DNA from: a virus
DNA length: 50,052 nt
Virus record (IMG/VR): IMGVR_UViG_3300025941_000034
Coordinates: 1 to 50,052 of that record
Strand: one strand, 5' to 3'
Each line of letters begins with the position of its first letter. The stretch's first letter is position 1. The notes below the pieces were generated by a model. The model saw only the letters and a program-made list of their open reading frames with translations. It was not told where the DNA came from and searched no databases. Both the position numbers and the translations under genes were made by a program. Shown here in pieces: positions 26,421-34,486 of this stretch.

Positions 26421-26993
26421 GAATACGTCAGGTGAGTCTTACCTAGCTTTATCTCGCTAGGCTAATCCTTAGCCGGATCGTACTTTCACCCCCACGTCTA
26501 AACGTGCCAGAGTTACTGTGACACCGTTCCTTCCGAAGGGACCGCCCTCAGGAGAGAGTCCAGGCGTGTCAGGATACCAGCGTCGCTCTGTTTGCATGTA
26601 ACGATGTGTGGTCTCTTGCCCATCACACCGGATGTTGATTCTCTTCTTTCTGTCCAGACAAACGGATTTGCACCGACGCTCTTTCCTCTAAAGCGTATCC
26701 TAGTGATTATCCCTGGACGAGCGATTTCTCTGTCGAGCTATACAAGTCACCTGGACAAGCTATAACTACAGGACCGCTACGCTCATTCACGGGTAGAAGA
26801 GGGACATCTCTCCTCAGCTGTTTTAGTTCCCATCGCTGAGTAAACGGATAGTCTTTGCCCTGCTTCCAGGACTGACATCAGTACCTTTCGCTTCATTCAC
26901 AGAAAGACGGTTGCACTGACGTGTGAGCACAGTGATTTGGAGTTCGCTGTGCTGCTGCAAGAGAGGTACGCAAAGCCTCTATCTTATCTAGCC

Positions 26994-27060
26994 CTCTCCC
27001 CAGGGGGATTGAACCCACTACAGCCCGCCGGTAAACAGCCGGTGCTAAGGATCGTTGGGA
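26994..27060 (-). tRNA. Degenerate tRNA-Asn-like sequence
   Basis: An anticodon arm (CCGG, loop CTGTTTA, CCGG; anticodon GTT) is followed in normal order by a T arm (GTGGG, loop TTCAATC, CCCCC; one mismatch) and an acceptor-like GGGGAG that can pair with CTCCC at 27061-27057. Only about 11 bases separate that acceptor strand from the anticodon stem, so a D arm is missing. It may be a decayed tRNA, a D-armless one, or a piece of the larger RNA structure. Confidence 0.35.
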
Positions 27061-27152
27061 GTCTAGACAGACCTGATGGTTGTAAGGGGGTCAAGGGAGA
27101 GCACTATCCCCCTTGGTGGTGCCGTTAGACCATAGCGATTTTAACTTGCTAA

Positions 27153-27689
27153 TTAAAATTTAACCTGCACAGCTGGCTCAACACCATCTATGCCTTTAGT
27201 TAACTTCATTTCCTCTTCGTCGAAGTCTTTACGGCCTTCATAAGGGATTAAGTTATCCACTCTAGAAGACTCCCACCTGATAGCTCTGCCTCTCTTACCG
27301 GGACTGCCAGGTTGGTTATAGGAATAGACTGCAATCTTTGTGATTACATCTGAACCGTTACCAACGAAGACACCCCTTAAAGGTGGGCTAGAACCATCAG
27401 GCAAGGTCATGGAGCCGTCGAGCACAACGGGAGGTTCAAAAGCAACTATCTTACCTTTGATCTCTTTACTAGAAGGGCGAGAAATAGAGATATACTCTCC
27501 ATCCTCATCTTTCCTGATCTCATTCTTAATACCGGACATAGTAGGAGTAGACTCTTTAAGCTTCCAAAGAATCTTCAAACTATCTGCATCTGGATATAAT
27601 ACGTGAGAACGCTTACCCCATTCATTGGGTTTCTCAGGGCGGAACCATTTAGTCTTGCCCTTCAAGTATACAAATTCAGTCTTAGCCAT
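27153..27689 (-). CDS. Single-stranded DNA-binding protein (phage gp2.5-like role)
   Basis: The 178-residue protein matches the podovirus SSB pattern: KGKTKWFRPEKPNEWGKRS..LYPD near the start, GIKNEIRKDEDGEYISISRP in the middle, then PPVVLDG and FVGNGSDVITKIAVYSY. The C terminus is acidic (DFDEEEMK) before a short tail. It would coat single strands at the replication fork beside polymerase and helicase. It overlaps the upstream small gene by 8 bases. Confidence 0.88.
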   Translation of the reverse strand: MAKTEFVYLKGKTKWFRPEKPNEWGKRSHVLYPDADSLKILWKLKESTPTMSGIKNEIRKDEDGEYISISRPSSKEIKGKIVAFEPPVVLDGSMTLPDGSSPPLRGVFVGNGSDVITKIAVYSYNQPGSPGKRGRAIRWESSRVDNLIPYEGRKDFDEEEMKLTKGIDGVEPAVQVKF

Positions 27690-27849
27690 TTAACTCTTTC
27701 ACTTCCTCCACTGTAATATCCAATGCCTCTGGGTACGACATCTCAATGTTACGGAGAGCCTCCTGCTCTGCCTCTTCTCGGCTGTCAGCATCTAGCTCAA
27801 TGTCGAACCACTCAGGGATGTTGTAAGAACCTTCAATCAAGTACTTCAT
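27682..27849 (-). CDS. Small acidic phage protein upstream of SSB
   Basis: The 55-residue protein (KYLIEGSYNIPEWFDIELDAD...) has a strand-then-acidic-helix pattern like small conserved phage proteins of unknown function. An AGGAAG ribosome site lies upstream, it overlaps the upstream gene by 17 bases, and its stop overlaps the SSB start. Confidence 0.68.
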   Translation of the reverse strand: MKYLIEGSYNIPEWFDIELDADSREEAEQEALRNIEMSYPEALDITVEEVKELNG

Positions 27850-28054
27850 TTTCTTTTCTTCCTAACGAATACCGACTATTCATAGTCTCAACTAAGTCGG
27901 GATGAATGTGTCGAACAATCTTAGAGGTTTCCATGTACTGGCCATGTCCTCTTAAGTTGGGATGGTTACCCCAGAATTCTCCTCTAAGGGTCACCCCATC
28001 TGCATACTGAACCTTCTTCCAGTTCTGGATCATGCCACGATAGGGTTTAACCAT
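27833..28054 (-). CDS. Small phage protein between DNA polymerase and SSB
   Basis: The 73-residue protein contains MIQNWKKVQYADG, LRGEFWGNHPN and ETSKIVRHI. It has a good AGGAGCG ribosome site and starts 10 bases after the polymerase stop. I recognise no domain; it is probably part of the replication operon. Confidence 0.75.
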   Translation of the reverse strand: MVKPYRGMIQNWKKVQYADGVTLRGEFWGNHPNLRGHGQYMETSKIVRHIHPDLVETMNSRYSLGRKENEVLD

Positions 28055-28063
28055 TGTTCGCTC

Positions 28064-30055
28064 CTAGTGTGTCACGTACCAATTAGTTCCGATAGTGTAG
28101 TCTTTCTTATCTTCATTCCAATAACTACCGGCTAATGGGCAGTTCAGTCCAAGTTCTTCTCCTACAATACGTAGGCTATCTGCTTGCATCTTTGCTATTT
28201 CTAGTGCTACCTCCATATTGTTAGGGGTCTCAGTTTGCCACTCATCGTGGACGAAATTAACTAACTTGCAATCCATGCCAGCTAACTTATCGAACCACTT
28301 AAGAGTGGCTCGTTTCATAACGATAGCTTCTCCGTTTTGGAGGTATCCTGACATGCAGAGGTGTCTTCGGTCTCCCACGGTATTACCTGGAATGAGAACT
28401 TTTCGTCCGTCAAGCCCTGTAAAATATCCGGCTTTAGCGTCAGCTGGAAACCTTTCTCGCTTAAGGACATTAAACCCTGGATACCTTTCGTTGAATTTAT
28501 CAACAGCCTCTCGCGCTTGTTCTTGTGAACAGTCCAATATTTCAGCAAATTTCCCAACGCCTCCACCAAGAAGAAGCGCATATAGGAATCGTTTTGCTGC
28601 GGCTCGGGTTTTACATATTTCCCCGAGTACCCGTTGATTAAGGGAGTGGGGATCGGTTTTATTATCTTTTCTTCCATCTACTAAGCTCTGTGTTAATTCA
28701 GGATCATTAACGTAATGAGCAAATATCCTAAGCTGAATACCTTCGGCGTCTACTCCCACGAGCAAGCGCTTCTTGGGGGCACACCAGAGAGATCGGAGTT
28801 CTTTACCGAAGAACTTCTTCGATCCATCTTCTCTGAATTCGTTGGGGATGTTCGCTGTGTTGGGCTCTTGATGAGCCATGCGATGAGTCCAGGCTCCTAT
28901 GCCATAAAACTTACCGTGTATACGTCCATCTGGCTGGACAAGATCACACCATTCGGTGAGAGTCCTGCGTCTGCTTTCTAAGACGATACGTTTAGCTAGG
29001 AGCCTGGCCGGGGCGGGAGACGAACTAGGTAACGTGCTTAAATTCTCTTCATTAATTTTGTAGCCGTATACCTTCAGTGTCTCTAGTTTACCATTCAAAG
29101 TATTTAAGTCAAGTTCCTTAGTGGGACTATGTGAATACTTTAGTCGATTGATCTCTCTTTCGGTTTCAATGTGGGTCTTCGTTTTGTCTGTAGGATGCCA
29201 TCCAGCTTGCTGTAGAACATCCACAATCTGTTTATGACTAGAAGGATTAAACTCTTTCCACGCAATCCGTGTAAATGGTCCCCCGTTATATTCAGAGAGA
29301 TCACCATCCTTAATCCATCTAAAGTCACTTCGGTTGAGAGTTCCAAACTTTGTGAGCTTAGGGTGTATTTCTCTGATCGCCGTGGGCCTAGCAGGGAAGG
29401 CATTGAGTATGTCTCCATCTAGTTTTGCTAAGTCTGCGGTTATAGTTTCGAGGTAACCAGTAGCACGATTAAGATTAAAATAGAAGCCGTTTTCATGTAG
29501 TGCGTTAAGAACACGCTGGAAACTTTGTTCTGTTTGTAGACTACCACTCCTCTCCCAATCAGGAAGATCAGCCACAAGCTTAAGGAATACTTGATGATTA
29601 ATCTCAACATCTCTAACACAGTAATCCTCCAGTTCTTGAGACCACTGTTTGAAGAAGAGTGTGGATTTGTTCTCTAGTTTTTCTTGTCCAATTTCTCTGC
29701 CAAATGCATCAAGTGAGTGGCCTTGAAGTCTTGAGTAGTCCACCAACTTAGACATACAGAGAGTATCAAAGACTTTAAGCTTGGTCTCTGCGGTGGAATT
29801 GGAATAAATGTCCCAGTGAGAAGAGAGGCCACAAGGAATAAGAAGCCTATGTATAACAGGCAGATCGTACCCAAGGATATTGTGACCAATAACAGTATCA
29901 ACAGTTCCGGCAAACTTAATAAAAGCCTCAGGGCTTTCTTGAACATCTCTAAATATCCTCGTCTCTTCGGTGTCTATGTCTTTACAGACTATACACCAAA
30001 TCTTATCTGGGTTCTCTAACCCATTAGCTTCTATGTCTAATACTATTCTTCCCAA
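28064..30055 (-). CDS. Family A DNA polymerase with 3'-5' exonuclease (T7 gp5 type)
   Basis: The 663-residue replicative polymerase has exonuclease motifs LDIEANG (Asp7, Glu9), GHNILGYDLP (Asp64) and YCVRDVEIN (Asp149). Polymerase motif A is VGVDAEGIQLR (Asp436), the O-helix is RAAAKRFLYALLLGGG (484-499) and motif C is VHDEW (His603-Asp604-Glu605). The start is a TTG at 30055, inside the upstream small gene. No in-frame ATG precedes the first exonuclease motif. Length is close to T7 gp5 (704). Confidence 0.95.
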   Translation of the reverse strand: MGRIVLDIEANGLENPDKIWCIVCKDIDTEETRIFRDVQESPEAFIKFAGTVDTVIGHNILGYDLPVIHRLLIPCGLSSHWDIYSNSTAETKLKVFDTLCMSKLVDYSRLQGHSLDAFGREIGQEKLENKSTLFFKQWSQELEDYCVRDVEINHQVFLKLVADLPDWERSGSLQTEQSFQRVLNALHENGFYFNLNRATGYLETITADLAKLDGDILNAFPARPTAIREIHPKLTKFGTLNRSDFRWIKDGDLSEYNGGPFTRIAWKEFNPSSHKQIVDVLQQAGWHPTDKTKTHIETEREINRLKYSHSPTKELDLNTLNGKLETLKVYGYKINEENLSTLPSSSPAPARLLAKRIVLESRRRTLTEWCDLVQPDGRIHGKFYGIGAWTHRMAHQEPNTANIPNEFREDGSKKFFGKELRSLWCAPKKRLLVGVDAEGIQLRIFAHYVNDPELTQSLVDGRKDNKTDPHSLNQRVLGEICKTRAAAKRFLYALLLGGGVGKFAEILDCSQEQAREAVDKFNERYPGFNVLKRERFPADAKAGYFTGLDGRKVLIPGNTVGDRRHLCMSGYLQNGEAIVMKRATLKWFDKLAGMDCKLVNFVHDEWQTETPNNMEVALEIAKMQADSLRIVGEELGLNCPLAGSYWNEDKKDYTIGTNWYVTH

Positions 30056-30186
30056 GATAAATATTCTTCAATCTTGTTCTTAAGTTCTTTAATTTGGCCT
30101 CTGTCTAATTGTACTAAGAAACTACACCAAGTATCTCCACTACTAATAAACTCTAAAATACCATGGCTATCTATATCTATTTTCAT
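30043..30186 (-). CDS. Small protein overlapping the polymerase start
   Basis: The 47-residue protein (KIDIDSHGILEFISSGDTWCSFL...) has a C-terminal charged helix (KELKNKIEEYLSWEE). It starts in a TGATG overlap with the upstream stop, and its end overlaps the polymerase's TTG start by 13 bases, so polymerase translation may depend on it. Confidence 0.65.
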   Translation of the reverse strand: MKIDIDSHGILEFISSGDTWCSFLVQLDRGQIKELKNKIEEYLSWEE

Positions 30187-30338
30187 CAATGTGTCAACAC
30201 GAATAAGAGGAACATCTTAGGGACCCAGCTTAACGATGGAATTAGAGATAAGCCAAATAGTCCCAATGCAAAAATACCAGCGGTATTAATAATAGGGTTA
30301 ATACCGTACTTGTGTAGAATATCAAAAAAGTCTTTCAT
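30186..30338 (-). CDS. Small membrane protein
   Basis: The 50-residue protein has a hydrophobic stretch (GIFALGLFGLSLI) and a second hydrophobic C-terminal part (KMFLLFVLTH). A GGAGG ribosome site lies upstream within the previous gene, and its start forms ATGA with that gene's stop. Confidence 0.65.
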   Translation of the reverse strand: MKDFFDILHKYGINPIINTAGIFALGLFGLSLIPSLSWVPKMFLLFVLTH

Positions 30339-30487
30339 TTATTAACCTCCAATAATTTTCTAACACAGTCAACTAAATATCTACTGTCGGAAATATTCAT
30401 TGCGTAGTGAATATCAAAGCCTTTGTGCTGTTCCCAACCGCAATGCCATTCAATCTTTTCTAATATATTTAGAAGCCGTTCCATCAT
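30335..30487 (-). CDS. Small charged protein
   Basis: The 50-residue, mostly helical protein contains LLNILEKIEWHCGWEQHKGFD and a C-terminal VDCVRKLLEVNK. The ribosome site is weak (AGAGAA). Its stop forms ATGA with the next membrane protein gene, the first link in a chain of overlapping small genes leading to the polymerase. Confidence 0.6.
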   Translation of the reverse strand: MMERLLNILEKIEWHCGWEQHKGFDIHYAMNISDSRYLVDCVRKLLEVNK

Positions 30488-30583
30488 AGTTTCTCTATAA
30501 TTATATACTAAGTTATTATTAAGGTAGTATATATAGTAGTATATATATATACATAGTTATTTAATAAATAGTATCTTAAGTAG
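30488..30583. other. AT-rich island
   Basis: These 96 bases are almost entirely A and T, with a long alternating TA run (about 30535-30550) and repeated TTATTTA/TAAATA motifs. No gene lies in it. It is just upstream of the small-gene chain leading to DNA polymerase and could be a promoter region or a DNA-unwinding element. I see no consensus promoter. Confidence 0.5.
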
Positions 30584-30751
30584 TTATTTAGTATAGTCTC
30601 TTAGAAAGGAAGAATATATCTGTCTTTCTCTTTCTAAGTTATCTTTGTTATAGTCTTTGTCGTATTCTATACATTCCCTTAACATTAACATAGTTTTCCA
30701 ATTTAGTAATCTTTCTTTTATCGAACCCTTATAACCTATAACCTTAGTCAT
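30584..30751 (-). CDS. Small AT-rich gene product
   Basis: The 55-residue basic helical protein (KERLLNWKTMLMLRE, then NKDNLERERQIYSS) is encoded in strongly AT-rich sequence. The start overlaps the upstream stop by 8 bases. Function unknown. Confidence 0.58.
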   Translation of the reverse strand: MTKVIGYKGSIKERLLNWKTMLMLRECIEYDKDYNKDNLERERQIYSSFLRDYTK

Positions 30752-31085
30752 TGTCAATGTCTTCTATCTTATTTCTAATATTTCCTAGGTCTTCTACTAA
30801 ACTGAAGCGGTTACAGAACCACTGAGGATCGACCCAGAGTTTACTATCGTCTGGGTAACTGCTCAGTCTATACGCTTCTCCGTGTATCCAGTCTACATCG
30901 AACTGGTGTAGAATAAATGATTTAGTCTGTGTGTCTTTAACTAAGAACACCTGGCCCTCCGGTAACCCTTTAAGCCAGCATGGTGGGGTTGGGTCCCCAC
31001 TCATAGGAGCTTCTCTGCCTCCCTTGATCACTCTAAGTCCCAATTTCTCTTTCTCCTCCTTCAGTAAATCTGATGTTCCATTCAT
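30744..31085 (-). CDS. Unknown protein downstream of regulatory element copy 1
   Basis: The 113-residue protein has a Pro/Gly-rich region (GDPTPPCWLKGLPEG), then WIHGEAYRLSSYP and an acidic tail. Its ATG lies 19 bases after the conserved stem of the three-copy element, so that element forms its leader or promoter. No domain was recognised. Confidence 0.7.
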   Translation of the reverse strand: MNGTSDLLKEEKEKLGLRVIKGGREAPMSGDPTPPCWLKGLPEGQVFLVKDTQTKSFILHQFDVDWIHGEAYRLSSYPDDSKLWVDPQWFCNRFSLVEDLGNIRNKIEDIDND

Positions 31086-31089
31086 TTTA

Positions 31090-31190
31090 AATAGCCCCTC
31101 ATTCTCAATTAGAAGGCCACTGGTGAGTTTTAGGGGGTTCCCTGGTAGGTAGGTGTACCCCCCTACCTGCTAGTTGTATAGAACCCTACC
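31090..31190 (-). promoter_or_regulatory. Three-copy regulatory element, copy 1
   Basis: On the minus strand: a GGTAC-containing box flanked by CTACC repeats, then AAAA, a stem CTCA / TGAG around a 16-base loop beginning with the dyad CCAGTGG, then AATGAGGGGCTATTT before the ATG at 31085. Copies 2 and 3 share the layout. It is the leader or promoter of the gene that follows. Confidence 0.65.
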
Positions 31191-31215
31191 AGTTAGCCAA
31201 CATTTGCACAGAGGT

Positions 31216-31683
31216 TTATCCTTCCCGCAGGAGACGCAGAACTGTTCCCGGACTTCTCTGAATGTCTCCCGCCGTTGGGTTGGAGTCATTGTTTTTAATA
31301 ACTCGAGAATTTCCTTCTTTGGAGTGGTTGTCATAGCCACCTTCCCTGACTAAGTTCAGCTCTGTCTGTTCTGGCTGCTTTCTGTTTCGCTTAACAATGC
31401 GGTAAACCTGGTCCACACTGATGTCCAAGAGGAAGGCAATCCTCTTCTGTTTGTATCCAATATCGTACATCTTTAGGACACGATTAACCAGGTTCTTGTG
31501 TGAGAAGTGCCTGATCTTGAGATGCTGCGTAGACTGCATCACCTCAATCATGTCGTCAATATTTTTGACTATAGTATCTAAGATTTGTCCAACCATCGGT
31601 TCAGGATCAAGGTGAAGCTTCAGCATTGTAGCACGCCTGCGGAATACTTCAGCCTTCTCTATCAGCTTAACACCATACGCCAT
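31216..31683 (-). CDS. Helix-turn-helix DNA-binding protein
   Basis: The 155-residue protein has a HTH at about residues 70-100 (MYDIGYKQKRIAFLLDISVDQVYRIVKRN), with a basic recognition helix, followed by a long charged tail ending RSPGTVLRLLREG. The motif resembles homeodomain-like or sigma region 4-like HTHs. It lies beside regulatory element copy 1, so a transcription regulator is a reasonable guess. A small terminase, which also has a HTH, cannot be excluded. Confidence 0.72.
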   Translation of the reverse strand: MAYGVKLIEKAEVFRRRATMLKLHLDPEPMVGQILDTIVKNIDDMIEVMQSTQHLKIRHFSHKNLVNRVLKMYDIGYKQKRIAFLLDISVDQVYRIVKRNRKQPEQTELNLVREGGYDNHSKEGNSRVIKNNDSNPTAGDIQRSPGTVLRLLREG

Positions 31684-31692
31684 AGCTCCCTC

Positions 31693-32028
31693 CTAGTGTT
31701 TCCCACCTGTACTCAGAGGTGGCAGTCTCTTCCCTTCTGGCTTATCTTCCACATAAGCCACACCGTCGATGAACCTGAATGGATCGAAGTTGATCCAGTA
31801 ACCACAGCCTCTGTTGCACCACCAATGGAAGCCAATCAACTGGAAACCATCATCGTGCTTGCACTCACTCATGATCTTCTCCACTAGCCTGGTGATATCC
31901 ATCTGCTGAATAGCATTAGACTTTCTTGCTTTCAAGAATCCGATCATCTGCTCCTCGACATCCTTCGGATTGCCGGGCGGTAGCATCCGGTTCATTTTTG
32001 ACGGGCCTTTATTTGAGGTTGAGTTCAT
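31693..32028 (-). CDS. Unknown protein with Cys-rich core
   Basis: The 111-residue protein contains CKHDDG, then WWCNRGCGYWINFDPF, a Cys/His arrangement that could bind zinc. It has a clear GGAGG ribosome site. It lies between the HTH gene and a micro-gene. Confidence 0.7.
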   Translation of the reverse strand: MNSTSNKGPSKMNRMLPPGNPKDVEEQMIGFLKARKSNAIQQMDITRLVEKIMSECKHDDGFQLIGFHWWCNRGCGYWINFDPFRFIDGVAYVEDKPEGKRLPPLSTGGKH

Positions 32029-32046
32029 GGTGCTTCAACCTCCTAG

Positions 32047-32124
32047 TCACCATCTTAGGTCTGGGTCACATGGCCAATTCATTGTTGCACCTACAACTAG
32101 AAGAACGATTAGGATGTACTCCAC
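32047..32124 (-). CDS. 25-residue membrane micro-protein
   Basis: A GTG-started frame follows the uracil-DNA glycosylase stop by 2 bases, with GGAGG 11 bases upstream. The product is almost wholly a hydrophobic span (EYILIVLLVVGATM) with a short Trp/Pro/Asp tail. Similar tiny membrane frames recur in this arm. Confidence 0.45.
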   Translation of the reverse strand: MEYILIVLLVVGATMNWPCDPDLRW

Positions 32125-32126
32125 GA

Positions 32127-32768
32127 TTATGAAAGCCTCCAATCAATAGGTTCCTTGAGATTAGAATTAATTGTACTAAACAATCTACTGCCTAAGAAAC
32201 CTTTGTTAGCTCCTAGTGGACTAGGGTGGCTAGTTTCAACAATAGGAGAATTATTGATGTACTTAGAATAACTCCGAGCATAGTTGCCGAGCAGAGCAAA
32301 GACACAATCCCCCCGTACATCGAGCTTCTCCACTATCTCCTTGGTTAAGAATTCCCACTCGATCCAGTGGTGTGATCCCGCTTTGCCCACCAGGCAAGTA
32401 GGGAATGCGTTCCACAGGAGAACACCGCGCTTAGCCCAATCAGACAGATCGCCTGAGGTAGGCTCAGGGTAATGTAGGTCATCTTGGTACTCCTTGAAGA
32501 TGTTCTTTAGCGACGCAGGAAATTCACTAACACCCGAAGGAATACTGAAAGCAAGGCCAGTGGCAAGATTATGGTTAGGGTAAGGGTCTTGACCCATAAG
32601 TACAACACGTACAGACTCAAACGGAGTAACTTCCAAAGCTCGGAAAATAAGTTTATGACTAGGGTTGTACAAGATACCTGCGACTTTGAGGTCATCGAGG
32701 CGCTCCTGTACAACCTGCCATTCTCCTGTCTCAAAATACTTTAAGTTCCAGTTACTTAACTTCGACAT
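32127..32768 (-). CDS. ung: Uracil-DNA glycosylase, family 1
   Basis: This 213-residue base-excision enzyme removes uracil from DNA. The water-activating motif is GQDPYP (59-64, Asp61) and the substrate-clamping motif is HPSPLGANKGFLGSRLFS (181-198, His181). SIPSGVSEFPASLKNIFKE and the WAKRGVLLWN segment are typical. The usual GQDPYH has Pro at its last position. It sits between the primase-helicase region and small genes, in the replication arm. Confidence 0.93.
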   Translation of the reverse strand: MSKLSNWNLKYFETGEWQVVQERLDDLKVAGILYNPSHKLIFRALEVTPFESVRVVLMGQDPYPNHNLATGLAFSIPSGVSEFPASLKNIFKEYQDDLHYPEPTSGDLSDWAKRGVLLWNAFPTCLVGKAGSHHWIEWEFLTKEIVEKLDVRGDCVFALLGNYARSYSKYINNSPIVETSHPSPLGANKGFLGSRLFSTINSNLKEPIDWRLS

Positions 32769-32949
32769 CTAAACCTTTCTTCTTTAACTCTTCAATTAAA
32801 TCATCTGCAAATTCAGAATTAATACTCAATGCTGGTTCAGTGTTCTTATTGTTCTGAACCATCTCCTCAAGGATGAACTTCTCACCCTTGGTAGACTTAC
32901 CGATTATTACTGTCCTATGCTGCCCTTTGATTACCAGGATATCCAACAT
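32752..32949 (-). CDS. Small protein between primase-helicase and uracil-DNA glycosylase
   Basis: From the ATG at 32949 (GGAG 6 bases upstream) the protein has 65 residues: a strand pair (LDILVIKGQHRTVIIGKS) and a C-terminal acidic helix. An in-frame ATG at 32967 has no better site. It overlaps both neighbours. Confidence 0.6.
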   Translation of the reverse strand: MLDILVIKGQHRTVIIGKSTKGEKFILEEMVQNNKNTEPALSINSEFADDLIEELKKKGLDVEVK

Positions 32950-34486
32950 CTGAAGCTCCGTTGTCATTTGCTGCTTTCTCCGTAATCACACCGGTATTGG
33001 GATTGTAAGAGAGTAACCCGCAGGGTCCTGTTTGTCCTGCGTATCTGTTCTTGGCGATAGATAGTACGATAGTGTTTCTAACGTCAGCATCCACAGCAAG
33101 AAGCTCACGAGACACATCAAGACGAATGTCAGCAATCTTTCCGATGTATCTGCTCCCCCTCGTTTGTCCGTTGTCATTGACGTGGCTCACTATGATTAGG
33201 CCGAAGTCCAGTTCCTTCACCATCATTTCGGCTCTGGTGGCAAAGTAATCGAGTTTCCTCCGTTCGTCTTCCTCTGAACGACCGCTGACAGCCATAGTAA
33301 TGTGATCAAGCAGAATCCAAGCACAGCCACGGGAAGTAACGAGAAATCGTATCGTATCAAGGAGTAGTTCTGGGTCGTCAGAGCCAAAACGACAATGAAC
33401 ATGAAGCCGGTCATCCTTCTGTACCACTTCTCTAAGTGCATCGCGGACCTGAATATCCGTGCAGCCGCTATCCGGTAGATGTACAGGTCTCTCCAATTGT
33501 AAGCCTGCAAGTGCTTGGAGATGTCGTCGTGGCAGCTCTTCAAGAAAGATGGCACCAACATTGTCCTCTGTCCTTTTCAGGAGGTTGAATTCTATTGCGT
33601 GCATCAGCTCTGTCTTACCTACACCTTCCTGTGCAGTAATAAGAACTGACTCACCTTTCCTTAAGCCATAGGTCCTCTCTGTGAGAGTAGCCCATGGATA
33701 AGGTATTCCCACCCTAGGTGGTTCAGCGATGATCTTCTCGAATTCATCAAAGGTGGAGACGATGTACTCAGGTTTATATTTCTTTGCGTTCCACCAAATA
33801 TTTCGTAGCTCTTCTACTTCATCGTGTTGGAGATATTCGTTAGCGTCCTTTCGATTGGTGAACCGCACATGGTAAACTTTGTCATAGTCAAAAAGTCTAG
33901 CGACGGCTGCAGTAGCCTCCAACCCTTTACTGTCGGAGTCAAAAGCAAGGTATATCCGTTCGAATGAATTGAGATAATCCCACTCTGCACTGCAATCCCT
34001 AACAGCAGAACTGCTACTAGTGACAGATACGCAAGGAACGTCACGAAGTACCTGATATAGCGAACAAGCATCTAGCTCTCCTTCGGTTATGGTCACATAT
34101 TTATGTGATCCGGCTGCGAACTTGTCTTGTCCAAATAAACCAAGCGGGCCAGTATTATTAACATCCCTGACCCAATAGAAATCTTTCTTATCCCTTAGTC
34201 TAGCTTTATAGTTACCATTTGGATACCGGAAGCCAACTGAGATTGGCTTGCCAGTGTTGTCCACCTTCGTTTGGACAGTATATGATTGAAAAGTACTGGC
34301 TGTGATACCCCGCCAGGGAACATACTGATAACTATATGATAAAGACTCCTCGGCCAGATTGGCCCCTTCGGCTTTAGTGTAATTTTGACACGAAAAACAG
34401 TATCCGTGGCCATCATCGTAGACATGGTATGCATCCGAGCTAGGACAGTTGGGACAGGGTTGCTTATCTAGAATTACCTTTGACAT
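32915..34486 (-). CDS. DNA primase-helicase (T7 gp4-like)
   Basis: The 523-residue protein primes and unwinds DNA at the fork. The N-terminal zinc ribbon has Cys11, Cys14, Cys30 and Cys33. TOPRIM motifs are TEGELDA (Glu135) and AFDSDSKG (Asp183, Asp185). The RecA-like helicase has Walker A AQEGVGKTE (285-293, Lys291) and Walker B WILLDH (Asp394). Length is near T7 gp4 (566). The upstream gene ends inside its 5' end, overlapping by 23 bases. Confidence 0.94.
   Translation of the reverse strand: MSKVILDKQPCPNCPSSDAYHVYDDGHGYCFSCQNYTKAEGANLAEESLSYSYQYVPWRGITASTFQSYTVQTKVDNTGKPISVGFRYPNGNYKARLRDKKDFYWVRDVNNTGPLGLFGQDKFAAGSHKYVTITEGELDACSLYQVLRDVPCVSVTSSSSAVRDCSAEWDYLNSFERIYLAFDSDSKGLEATAAVARLFDYDKVYHVRFTNRKDANEYLQHDEVEELRNIWWNAKKYKPEYIVSTFDEFEKIIAEPPRVGIPYPWATLTERTYGLRKGESVLITAQEGVGKTELMHAIEFNLLKRTEDNVGAIFLEELPRRHLQALAGLQLERPVHLPDSGCTDIQVRDALREVVQKDDRLHVHCRFGSDDPELLLDTIRFLVTSRGCAWILLDHITMAVSGRSEEDERRKLDYFATRAEMMVKELDFGLIIVSHVNDNGQTRGSRYIGKIADIRLDVSRELLAVDADVRNTIVLSIAKNRYAGQTGPCGLLSYNPNTGVITEKAANDNGASDVGYPGNQRAA

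Larger units (their letters stand above)
25655..27152 (-). ncRNA. 1.5-kb structured RNA locus with tRNA-like parts
   Basis: There is no convincing protein gene of normal size between the SSB gene and the gene at 25650. On the minus strand the stretch is dense with hairpins. T-arm-like stems with TTCGA/TTCAA loops lie near 27023-27006, 26389-26373, 26306-26290 and 26183-26167, and weaker TGCAAAT/TGCGAAT loops near 26675 and 26247. Other hairpins include CTACC-GAAA-GGTAG (25713-25700), CTAGC/GCTAG (26460-26443) and a long TTGCCCCG/CGGGGCAA stem (25776-25731). Only one tRNA can be assembled with confidence, in permuted order. The rest may be a split self-splicing intron or degenerate tRNAs. Confidence 0.7.

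Noticed and set aside
25655-27152. Permuted (two-piece) tmRNA
   Set aside because: The permuted halves include a D arm with GG and a normal anticodon stem, and I see no tag-peptide frame, so a tRNA fits better.
30043-30055. ATG start for DNA polymerase
   Set aside because: No in-frame ATG lies upstream of the first exonuclease motif; TTG at 30055 is the only reasonable start.
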